From assembly GCA_008711295.1 (NCBI GenBank), contig VUYV01000739.1, forward strand, positions 99,913 through 163,912: a stretch of 64,000 nucleotides of DNA. The letters run 5' to 3'. A model generated the notes under the pieces. The model was not told where the DNA came from, ran no database searches, and saw only the letters and a program-made list of their open reading frames with translations. The first letter of the stretch is position 1. Each line of letters opens with the position of its first letter. Both the position numbers and the translations under genes were made by a program. The DNA is from Anarhynchus alexandrinus. Its lineage: Eukaryota; Chordata; Aves; Charadriiformes; Charadriidae. Below, piece by piece: positions 35,105-44,897 of the stretch.

Positions 35105-35445
35105 GAACCTTCCTTTCATTCCAAAGACCCACCCAGCCCACTGTCTTGTTTGAGAGTGGCTGAAAATGGATGACTGACTGAGGAAGAGTACGGGATCGAA
35201 ACGGAATGTGTACAATTTCCCCGTGAGCGCTGTCCCAGGCTCCCACCCTTTTCAGTTCAGAGACTTCCTGAGTCAGACAGAGCTTCTATATATTTAGTAA
35301 CATTCAACAAATCTTTCTTATGAACATGTCCAGTTTTTCCTTAAACACTTGTAAATTTTTAGCGTCTGCTGTATGCCACAGTAGTGTTCCTCACCTTAAC
35401 TATTCTTTGTGTGAAGAACAGCTTCCTTTTGTTTAATCCGTGGAG
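35105..35445 (-). mobile_element. Ancient CR1 LINE, 3'-end relic
   Basis: In antisense it runs from 'cccactgtcttgtttgagagtggc' (3' UTR end) through 'cttatgaacatgtccagttttt' to 'ttcctcaccttaactattc' and 'tgtgtgaagaacagcttcc', the end of ORF2 in old CR1s. The last phrase is the antisense of the conserved KKKFF..TV-type region. It is highly diverged, and a young-type CR1 lies only 350 bases further right. Confidence 0.7.
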
Positions 35446-35800
35446 GAAAACCATGAGATTTTTTTTCCAAAACTGTGACCTCTCAGCAGTATGGCTTGGC
35501 TAGATCTATGACTAGAGTCCTAAAATTCAACAGCAGAGAGATGTTACGGAGGCTGAATGCACATATTCAAGGTGAAGTTGGAATAGGAAATGAGATAAGC
35601 ACCTTCTATGCATTCAGAAAGCGTCACGTACCCATGGTTACCCCAAGACTGACATTTTGTCATTCAGAGGAGTTGTTAAGTAGTCAGCGCATTTGCAGTA
35701 ATTGCCCTGGTACTGTCGGGCATTCCTTGGAGTTCAGCCTGTCTCCTGGATTTAAACTTGGTCTGGCAGGTCAGCAACACAACCTATTCGGGTTGTGAAT

Positions 35801-36212
35801 TCATAGAATCATAGAATTGTCTAGGTTGGAAGAGACCCTTGGGATCATCGAGTCCAACCATCTACCCTACTCTACAAAGTTCTCCCCTACACCATATCCC
35901 CCAACACCACATCTAAACAGCTCTTAAACACATTCAGGGATGGTGACTCCACCACCTCCCTGGGCAGCCTATTCCAGTGCCTGACCACTCTTTCTGGGAA
36001 AAATTCTTTCCTAATGTTCAGTCTAAATCTCCCCTGTTGGAGCTTGAAGCCATTCCCTCTTGTTCTGTCATTAATTACCTGTGAGAAGAGATCAGCACCA
36101 ACCTCTCTACAGTGTCCTTTCAAATAGTTGTAGAGTGTGATGAGGTCTCCCCTCAGCCTCCTCTTCCTCAAACTAAACAGTCCCAGCTCCTTCAACTGCT
36201 CTTCAAATTGTG
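35801..36212 (-). mobile_element. CR1 LINE 3' fragment, different subfamily
   Basis: The antisense starts with the terminal repeat 'tcatagaatcatagaattg' and the 3' UTR 'aggttggaagagacccttgg'. The minus strand then encodes the last ~110 codons of ORF2 ([51 protein letters not shown]) in one open frame. Residues and UTR differ consistently from the 15.5 kb group, so this is another CR1 subfamily. It is 5'-truncated within the LKELGLFSL region. Confidence 0.93.
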
Positions 36213-36504
36213 GCATGCAAGTTACATACTCCTGCCTTTCTCCTGTTTCCAGGTGGGAAATGAGCTAATTCTGCTTTCCCGCAGAGTAAGAGATTATTGT
36301 TATATTATCTTGAATTAGACTATCATCAAACTTTCGTATGGCAGGGAAGCAATATAGTCTGTCGACTTGAAAACCGGTTGTTTTGCACGTGCCTTCTCTT
36401 CTGTTGTCTGTGTCTTACGATTGCCTGCGGGTGGTGTTCCCAAAGCTGTTCATCTCTTGCTCTGTGCCTGGTTCTCTGGACCCTGCTCTTGAATCTTGGC
36501 TTGA

Positions 36505-36640
36505 TCAGCAATTTGGAACTCTTTGGGTAGGCTTATTTTTTCTCTCGTCAGTGGCAGGTAACCCATCTGGAGTCATGGTCTATGACTAGGCTCCAAGCTT
36601 AATTTTTTTTACATTATTTTTTATTTTATTAATAAAAGCT
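36505..36640 (+). repeat. Possible old amniote SINE 3' tail
   Basis: The order 'ggaactctttgggtagg', then 'ggtaacccatctggagtcatgg' and 'tctatgactaggctcc', then an AT-rich end resembles a short repeat tail common in turtle and crocodilian DNA ('gagctctttggggcaggg ... tggtccatgactagggct'). The match is partial and from memory. Confidence 0.35.
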
Positions 36641-37117
36641 GGCCCACAGTGAATGAACCTGCATATTCTCTGTTGGTTTGGAATCTGAATGAAAAGGTAT
36701 ATACACACTGCACAGGGGAAAAAGTCTTTAATAAACTAGCAGGGGAGACAAGATCACTTGTGTTTAAAATCTGCCTCCCTCTTACCTTGAATGCAATCCA
36801 CTAGCACAAATATTTTATCTTAACTAGTATTTACCTTGAGTTAGTTGGCTTACTGTGCACTCAGAGGAGCTAACTAAGATGATATACCCTCTTTTATACC
36901 TTTTTTCTCTATAATTTAGACACAGGCAATATCTAAAAAGTTAAGCAGCAGGTAGCAAAACTTCACTGCTCAAACAGCAAAGGGAACTTTACCTCCATTA
37001 AGAAATTACTCTAGCTGATTTCTGAATATTTTCTTTGAAAAGAGTGCATGGGCTCAGGTGTGTGAAGGGGAATTTAATGAAGGGGAATGGTTGCATGGGG
37101 TAGCATGGGGTAAAGTG

Positions 37118-37206
37118 TGCTTATATTATATATTATATAAAATATAATATTTTTATATTATTATTTATATATTATATATAAATAATATTATTTATATTCT
37201 ATATGG
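37118..37206. repeat. AT-only tract with perfect hairpin
   Basis: About 85 bases contain almost only A and T. Inside it, 37159-37171 and 37175-37187 are perfect 13-base inverted arms with a 3-base loop, so cruciform extrusion or hairpin formation is possible. Likely an expanded and decayed (TA)n/(TAT)n repeat. Confidence 0.85.
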
Positions 37207-38580
37207 AATTGTTATATATTTGTGCTGTCAGGCTTAGCTAAAACTAGTATTAAACACAGTTTATGCAAGAACACTGCACTACTGTCCACCTCTGAATCAA
37301 TCGCAAGGTTTGACTTCCATGCTTCTCGATCGAGTATATACATTTTTTTCACATTATTTTATATGTTTTAAGGTAGAAGTGAGTAAAGAGTTTCTCACAA
37401 GGTCTACTGGTATCTGATTGTCAGCAAATTTCTTCAAATCTATGTTTGCAATTACCTAAGAAAGATGTGTTTCTTAAGAAGAAAGTAAGAAAGTGTTTGG
37501 CTGAAGAAAACACAGAACTAAATACCTGGCAGGGGGAAAAAAAAAATCAATAAAAGTACCAAATGATGTTTAAAAAAAAAAAAGAGGCTGGGTATCCTAG
37601 AAATTCTATTTATATCTTATTTATCTTAGGCTGCACTATTCATTTACCATGCTAATATATTTTTAAGTAGAATTAAATCAGTAGCTAGTGTCTTTGTTTT
37701 CAGTGACAATATGTAAAGTTGACTAAACTGCCAGCATGATTTAACATTTGATTTCCTGGCTGCGGTTTCTTATTTTAATTGGTTCTTGCCTAGGATGTTT
37801 TCCCTGAGAAAGAGAAAGTCAGTGATACCATATTTCAGTGTCAAAAATTGGGAAACCTTTCTCTTGGTTTAGGAAAACTTTTGTGTTGTAATTCGTTGCA
37901 TACAACAGAAGGTAAAGAAGAGAAGGTTGCTTTGTCATAAACTTGTCTATCTCGGCCAGGAAAATGTTTTCTGCTGCCAAAAAGTACCTTGCTCCACTTG
38001 TATGAAAGCCAATGGAGTTCAGCGCAGGCTGAAGCACTGCGCTATTGAAGAGTGTCATGCCGAAAGCCAGAGGTTTATGAAACTTTAGGGAAAACAAGAA
38101 TCTTGGACCTAATCATCCTCCCACACTGAATTTGGATGCATCTCCAAATCTTTTTTCTTTTTTTTCAGTAATGCACCAAGCCGTAACTCCTCGGTTTCAA
38201 ATTGCATCAGGCGTTATTTCTGGACTTAAAACTTCTCAGTCTTCACCACCTAAACTCATTTCAAATTACAAGTGCAGAGAAAGGATCAGGCTTTCAGCTG
38301 CTATGAGTAAGCCGAACTCCACCCAGTGGTACGAATTTACCCAGACTTGGAACAGCCCAGAGTACTCAAATCCTGATGTTAGAAGACAAAAGTATTGACC
38401 ATGTCTAGGTTTCTTGTAAACCTAGAGGAAAGGCTAAATTACTGGTGTTGAACAACTGCTGTGGTCTAAGAAAGGTTTAACGTGTGCCTGGGTTGCCCCA
38501 GTAGCAGGACAATCTTAAAGGGGTAAAGGACATTCTTGTTTGTGTGAACAACCATTGAAGTTTGACAGCTGGAAAGAATT

Positions 38581-38632
38581 CTTATACAAATCTTATACAA
38601 ATTTTATACTATGTATACTTCTTATACAAATT
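38581..38632. repeat. Triplicated CTTATACAAAT unit
   Basis: CTTATACAAAT occurs three times in about 50 bases (38581, 38592 and, after a TTTATACTATGTATA spacer, 38621, where the last unit ends TT). A small local tandem duplication in AT-rich DNA. Confidence 0.8.
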
Positions 38633-38756
38633 AGATTTTAAAATATCTTGGTTTTTATTTGCCAAAACAGTAATTTAAAATTTTCCTTTTGAATCAAAGG
38701 TCTCTAATGAAAACACTTCTGAAATAAGGTCTAAGCTAAGATAATTGCCTCCCCAC

Positions 38757-38761
38757 GATGG
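38757..38761. repeat. Target-site duplication GATGG, left copy
   Basis: GATGG directly precedes the TGTCGCGG end of the LTR and is repeated at 39621-39625 directly after its other end. A 5-bp duplication is the footprint of retroviral integrase. Confidence 0.85.
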
Positions 38762-39620
38762 TGTCGCGGTCCACTCCTCGGTGGATGTATGATGGTTCGT
38801 TTCAGCTGTGATCCTGAAGTGCAAAAAGAAATGGCGTCAGGCCCAGGGAGTTATGCTTTCAACACACAATCACTTTATTGGTTTTGCCTGTAAAGCGACT
38901 TGTGATAGAAAGAAGGAAAAAATAGGAAAAATGAGGTAAAAAAGGGGGGAAAGAAGATTATAGCTACCACCACGGGTCCACAGGTGTCCCGATGGCCCCG
39001 AATCCAAAAGGCGTTCTGCTGCTGCTTCTTCGACCGTCATGGTCTCTCAGTGGGGAATATCTTCAGAAATTCAGTTGCTGAGGAACCATTTTTTATGCTA
39101 GGTAGCACACCTTGCTCCTCCTTGGACCCACCTCCACTCCACCTCTGTCCCATGGAAATGTGCCAATCTCTGCCTGTCTGGAGTAAGGCTTCCATGCATG
39201 CTCGGAGAGGAGTGTCTGAGGCGTGGTCAGCTTTGGAGGTGGGTAGCTTCTTACCAGGAGATGTTTTTTTTTATATTATAATGACATTATAATGAGGAAA
39301 GCTCAACTGAGGTTCGAGATTACTTCATCTGTGCTGGCACGGCCATTGTGATCCATCATCTTCGCCAGCAGTTCTCTGCTTTGTTGCTCCAGTAGAATAG
39401 GCTTGTACCAGATCCCGACGCTGTTCGTACTTTCGTACCATGGTATCGACATGGTTCGTACCTCCGTACAGTGGTCGTACCTCAGTCCTTTCTCTAAGTC
39501 TCATAACAGCCAGCTCAGCGAGCCGCTGCAAACTCAGGTCAAGATGTTAGTCCAGGTTTTGGGGCCCTAGTCGCTGATGACAACGTTGAGACAACGCTGA
39601 TCTTCTGATCGACTGTTACA
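38762..39620 (-). mobile_element. Endogenous retrovirus solo LTR, probable minus orientation
   Basis: An 859-base element has retroviral ends: on the + strand it begins TGTCGCGG and ends CTGTTACA (TG...CA on either strand), and it is flanked by perfect GATGG duplications. No internal retroviral genes lie inside or next to it, so it is a solo LTR left by recombination between two LTRs. Orientation is taken as minus because AATAAA occurs on that strand (38879-38874), 112 bases before the TGTCGCGG end, with a TATAATATAA box near 39280-39271. The 5-bp duplication suggests an ERVL-like or gammaretrovirus-like group rather than a 6-bp class, but the family is not proved. A cluster of CGTAC motifs sits in what would be U3. 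Confidence 0.85.
39426..39480. promoter_or_regulatory. Cluster of five CGTAC motifs in the LTR U3
   Basis: CGTAC occurs at 39426, 39434, 39457, 39465 and 39476, in two close pairs (8 bases apart) plus one. In random DNA a given 5-mer is expected about once per kilobase. The array may be a degenerated tandem enhancer repeat of the LTR. The binding factor is unknown. Confidence 0.5.
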
Positions 39621-39625
39621 GATGG
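39621..39625. repeat. Target-site duplication GATGG, right copy
   Basis: Exact repeat of 38757-38761, directly after the TTACA end of the LTR. Both copies are unmutated. Confidence 0.85.
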
Positions 39626-41884
39626 TTGTGGAGATCTTAAAAGGAGGTGGTATTCCACTTTTTGTCCAACCCACCCAGTTCAGTTCACAACTCTTCTGAA
39701 GGAGTTGAGCTCAAATCATACATTGCACCTCCTTGACCACTAAGAGAATTATGCTCTTTGTCTTTCTAAGCATGTTATACAAAACAACATGGCTCCTACG
39801 GGAAGGGCTGAAGGAGGCATAGAATAATTTGTAGAAACTTTTTTGGAATTTCACATCCCCTCAGTCAGCTGAAGAAGTTAAACATGGGTCCCTTACAAGG
39901 TGGCAGAATGGTCTAGCTAATCCTTGAACTTCCAGCCATCACCAATGGGAGAAAACCAAGTTTAGCATTCCACCTTCTCCAAACATTATTCCAGTCAAAA
40001 CTGCTCTGCAAATAAGTGACTCGCATATAAAGCAGCACCTTCTATCTGATAAAGGAGATTCTATAGCAATGGTTGTACCTTGTTACTGAGATTGATACCT
40101 GGAAAAAAGCTCTACTTTTGAGGGCTTTCTTCATCAGAAATTGAGATGCTGTTTGAATGTTTCCAGATAGTTATATCTATGCAGTAAAGATGGCAAGTTC
40201 ATTCCGAGATCAGTAGCCTGCATTAAAAAAAACAAACCAAACAAACAAAAAACCCCCAAACAACAAAAACAAACCTTTAGAAGTTTAGCAACAAAGAAGT
40301 ACGCATGTCCAGAACTTTGTGTATTAGTTATAAAATAAGAGAAACTTTTATTCCCTGGGTATAGGAAAAAAACCAGGCATATTGAAACTTTTAATGAGTC
40401 ATTTAATCTCCTTCCATACAAACTCTTTTCCTCTAAGAAGATCAAGTAGTGTTGACTCTACAGTAAACACATCTCTTCCGTTGGTAAACAATTTGTATGA
40501 ATTACTTCTGAATACATGTTTAGCTTTAGAAATGCTCCTCCCATCTGCAAGTCACTCATCCCTGATCAGAAAAGGTCAAACTATCTGAAAAAAAATATTG
40601 ACGTATTATCTATGTGGAATTTAAAGCCTCAGGTTATTTTTAACCTTATTTTGAGAAGTTGGTTTACAGTTGGTAAAATAAGTAAAATAATAGGTAAATG
40701 TTACAATTGCCATTGAGTTAGAAAATAAGCTGTAGCTTCATAGTCTGCATACAGCAGGTGGTCAGTAGTTAGAACTGCTGTCATCAAGCAGACCGTGTAC
40801 CCATCTGGAGTTCAGTAGTCTTGGACTATGCTTCAGTGGCTGGCAAAGATCCACACCAAGCAAATAATGGCCACAGAGAATTTGGCAATTCAGCGGGCAA
40901 GAAGTCTGAGCTGTCACTCCCTCAAAGTCAGTTCTCCGGTCTGGGGTTGATGTGTGCTGGTTTGTCAGTAGGAAAGAGCGTGTGGGACTACACCGGATCT
41001 CTGGAGGAAAAAAATGAATGGTCTTGCAGGAAGTAACGGTGTCTGCCTGTCTTCATTCCACATGGTAGTCACGCTTGCCTTCATAGTTTATCCTGCCATA
41101 TGTAGGAATATCTCAGTGTCTTCCAGTAGCATTTTAAATAATGACTGCCATATGCCACATGATAGTGCGTCTGTTCTCCTCCTCCTAGGAGAAACCTGTG
41201 ATGTGAAGTGTCTTGGTTGTGTTTGTCCATATAAAATACCCGTCGCTACACATTCGTGTTAAAAAAGGAATAATGAGAAAATGGTCAAAATGAAAAGGAG
41301 TGAGTCTTGTGGTGATCCTGTGTTCCTAAGGGAATTCTTTCCATGGTCTCTGACTGCCTCTGACAGACTTCTGACTCCAGAGAAGATGAACTCTAGCCTT
41401 TACTGTAGAGAGCTCCACTATGCCCAAGTAATGAATATGTTGACCACAGTCCTTCTTACAAGAGCTAAAAAAACCTTTTAGACATTCTGGGTGTAAACTG
41501 TGGAGGGTCTGAAGGCAAGTATTGGGACTATAAGGCCTCCAACGCATGTTTCTCAGTTACCCATCGCACTAACGTGTGCATGCACACGCATGCAGAGATG
41601 GTGGTTTGCTGTTGAAATACAATGCATTTTGAACTGTCGCTGCTCACTAATTGCCAGCGTAACTTTCAGTGGTTCACAATTTGTGAACCACATATGTGTT
41701 CCCGCTACATTCTGTTGCCACGAAAGAATTGGTTTGGCTGTTTAGAAATTGCTGCAATTGTTGCTGGAGGTGCGAGGACCGATGTTTTTTGAAGACAACA
41801 GCAACCATTCGAGGGGAGAAAAAAAAAAAGGCAGTTAAAAAAAAAAATAGTAGTAATGATGGGTAGCATGTACAACACTTGTAT
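39626..41884. other. Non-coding stretch
   Basis: No gene is recognised. It holds an A/C-rich degenerate tract (40224-40275) and poly-A runs just before the next CR1 (41819-41848). Short open frames at 40800-41550 show no domain. Confidence 0.5.
40224..40275. repeat. A/C-rich degenerate low-complexity tract
   Basis: About 50 bases of A and C (aaacaaaccaaacaaac, aaaaaacccccaaac). Same class as the tracts at 31.8 and 55.2 kb. Confidence 0.8.
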
Positions 41885-42341
41885 TCATAGAATCATAGAA
41901 TGGTTTAGGTTGGAAAGGACCTTGAAGATCATCGAGTTCCAACCCCCCTGCCATAGGCAGGGACACCTCCCACCAGACCAGGCTGCCCAAGGCCACCTCC
42001 AGCCTGGCCTTGAACATCTCCAGGGATGGGGCCTCAACAACCTCTCTGGGCAACTTGTTCCAGTGCCTCACCACCCTCAAAGTGAAAACCTTCTTCCTAA
42101 TGTTCAATCTAAACCTGCCCTCTTCCAGTTTGAAGCCATTCCCCCTTGTCCTATCACTCCATGCCCCAGCAAAAAGTCCTTCCCCAGCTCTCCTGTAGGC
42201 CCCCTTTAGGGACTGGAAGGCCGCAATAAGATCTCCCCGGAGCCTTCTCTTCTCCAGGCTGAACAGCCCCAATTCTTTCAGCCTCTCCTCATAGGAGAGG
42301 TGCTCCAGCCCTCGGATCATCCTCGTGGCTCTCCTCTGGAC
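41885..42341 (-). mobile_element. CR1 LINE 3' fragment
   Basis: The + strand shows the terminal repeat 'ttcatagaatcatagaatgg' and the common 3' UTR. The minus strand then encodes an unbroken ORF2 C-terminus from [20 protein letters not shown] to [14 protein letters not shown]. It belongs to the same subfamily as 15.5, 22.2, 47.4 and 53.2 kb. It is 5'-truncated at VQRR, where unrelated sequence begins ('gctatcagctg'). The open frame continuing into flanks on both sides is accidental. Confidence 0.95.
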
Positions 42342-44764
42342 AGCTATCAGCTGTATATTATTGGTCCTTTTGTTGATCACTGAAATCACTAGTGTGCTAC
42401 AACATGTATTCAAAACCAGGTTCCTGAAAATTCTTCAGTCAAGCTGAGATTGCCTTTGAGGTGTGAACTAGTAAGTTTGGAGCTGTTGCTGTCTTGTGCT
42501 CAGTGCTGCTGCAGAATTCAGTTCTTAAATGCAAAATACCCTGTTGAGATATCTCTTTCCAAACCTTAAAAGTGGGTTTCTAAGCCAATATATTTTCTTG
42601 AATAAACTAGCTTTTGTAATGAGGAAGGCCATTGATACGAGGGAGCATTTATAGGAGATAGCCGTAGCCAGTCTCCTGTTTCAGGCTAACTCTTCGGTTT
42701 ATTGTTTTTAAGCAACATGGAGGTCTTTGATTTAAAGGTTGGTTTGTTTATTTTGCGGCTTTTGTTTTCTGAAATCCTTAGTAGTATAGCGGGACCTATT
42801 TTTGAGATAGTTGAAGTAAGAAACGTCACTTAGCAACTTCCTTTATGCAGCAGACGTTTCGGGAGAGCAGAGGGTGCAGGAGCCATGCTTTCGTGCCCCC
42901 GGGTTGAACTCTGAGCCAACACTTTCCTATATGATGCAATAACACAACTTTTCCTTATGCTGTGCAAGTAATGCGGCATTTTCCCCCTACTGCATTTCTC
43001 ACCATTCATGTTTGTATGAAGTTGCTCAATCTTTCCTGTCTGTAAATAAAGATGAGTATATGTACCATGTGAGAATTTGTATGTAGTCCTTTGATGTGAA
43101 CAAAAGGCTGCTTTCCCATGCCTAGTCATCCCTCTCCTATGTAAATAGTTCTGATTGCCAAAACGTTACTGTTGAATTTTATAAGCCATTTGTGAGCAGG
43201 GAGAATGCATACTTATTGCAGAATGTTTTCCCATCAAATTAATTTCACATAACTTCTAAAGGAAATATTAAAAAGTATTCTTAAAGAAATTAAAATAACA
43301 TAAAAATGCAAATGAAATATTTTACACTTTTTTTAGGTGAAGATATATTACATATTAAACTGAGAGGGGAAAATCTTGCTGCAGCGAAGATTTTCCTTTC
43401 TTTGGCTCAATGTATAGTCAGTTTATTCGTTTGGATCCTGATGCAGCTCTTGGAAAATGTTGGGCCAGATGAACTGAGCAATTTTGGGGTGTTTCAAGCT
43501 CTATGCCAGGATTCTTTACTTGACTAAAATTTCCTTGGATGCCGCCTGGGCTCCTGCACACCTTCCAAATTGAACACCTCCCTGCCAGTCATTACAGCTT
43601 TACTGTAACGTTCTTTGTTCACAGGCAGACACGTGGTACTCTGCTGAGGAGCCCGTACTCAGGAGAAAGAAAATGGGGCTAGAACATAGCAGAAATGAAA
43701 CTCCAGGGGCTAAAATGACCATCTGATGATGAGCTGTTAGTATACTTTGGTGTGTTCAGAATGCTTCCCATAGAAATTAGGGCCCTGGACCAAATTCCTG
43801 TGCTTGACTCCACTTCTTGAACTTGTATTTGGAGCGACTGCTCCATGTGTGTGTCTCTTGTCAGTATTTTTCCAGTAATTTTCCAGTAGATTTCCAGTAA
43901 TCCTTTAACCTTTCAGAATATTTTGATATGTGGATCCAGACTTGAAGTTTCTGTATGCAGGACGCTTTGTGGGTAGTTGGGGTTGGTTGCTTTGTTTGTT
44001 TGCTTTAATATCATTCAGTTATCCAGCTCTCCCTCCATCCTGAGGGGAGACCACTTCTCTTTCATGATCTTCTAAGTTCAGAGCTGCAACAGATGAACAG
44101 CTTCCAGGAAGCTCCGAGTGTGGTAAACCCAGGCCTCTGATCATCTGATTCCAACTAGAGTGTGAAAATCCTGGACATTCAAACTGGCAGTAGTGTAAAA
44201 AGAGATCCACTTCCCTTAGCTGCAGGGTGGCTTTGGATACTGTGTAGGCATGTGACCCTGTAGGACTGCTCTGTGCATTTCCATAGACCATCAGCGGAGC
44301 AGCACATCTACTTACAGCTTTGATGTTCTCTGCTTCTCTCTCACAAGTGGACGCTGCAAACTGTTGATCAAATTATTCCAAACATGCACCCTTATCTCAA
44401 TCCAAACCAATCTGATTGCTCAGATATCGTCTTTTTAATGAATGGATGATATGATGCCAATGACACTTCTAAGACACTCTCTCTCTCTCCAGAAAGCCAT
44501 TCTCTGCAGGCACTGTGAACATTGCAGTATTTCTTGTACTATTCATGTACATTTCTTCAGTATTTGAAAATGCTGCCACTCTTTGTGCCTGCTTTTGGTT
44601 CTTGGTACGAAACTAGACTGTTTCTGAGTCCCCTTCACTGATATTCCCTCCCATCATGAATTGTGTCAAAAGGACTGACTTATTCTGCAGAGATAAGGTC
44701 TGACTGCAGCACCAGGAAATTTTAGCTTTGTTCTGCTTTCTATCCAGTTTCATATCTAAATTGA
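42342..44764. other. Non-coding stretch
   Basis: No gene is recognised. A small triplicate 'tttccagta' lies at 43868-43901 and a G/T-rich tract at 43970-44006. Phrases such as 'gggccctggaccaaattcctg' near 43780 hint at another old palindromic repeat but are too weak to call. Confidence 0.5.
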
Positions 44765-44897
44765 CTAAGGCATACAGAAATCAGATTAAGTGACTTCCTT
44801 CAAGTCACGCAGTGAGCAGCTCATTTTGGGTTGGATCCCAAGAGGATACTTGTGGTTCCCAGCCCTCTTCTGTAACCTCCAGACCACATTGTCTCCC
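44765..44897 (-). repeat. MIR/CORE-SINE remnant, 5' half
   Basis: On the + strand 'gattaagtgacttccttcaagtcacgcagtgagcag' reads as the antisense of the MIR 'gtgaccttgggcaagtcactta' part. It is followed by 'ttgggttggatccca' (antisense B box) and 'tctgtaacctccagaccacattgtctcc' (antisense of the tRNA-like start). The order and spacing fit MIR well despite heavy decay. Confidence 0.6.

Larger units (their letters stand above)
36213..38756. other. Non-coding stretch with simple repeats
   Basis: No gene is recognised. It contains a possible SINE tail (36505-36640), an AT-only hairpin region (37118-37206) and a triplicated short unit (38581-38632), each listed separately. The rest is AT-rich unique-looking sequence. 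Confidence 0.5.

Noticed and set aside
38762..39620. Complete endogenous provirus
   Set aside because: The element is only 859 bases, with both target-site duplications at its ends and no gag, pol or env reading frame; it is a solo LTR.
41835..42413. 192-residue minus-strand open frame as a host gene
   Set aside because: It is the CR1 ORF2 C-terminus with accidental extensions at both ends.
43775..43830. Further palindromic amniote repeat near 'gggccctggaccaaattcctg'
   Set aside because: Only one short phrase fits and no inverted partner was found.
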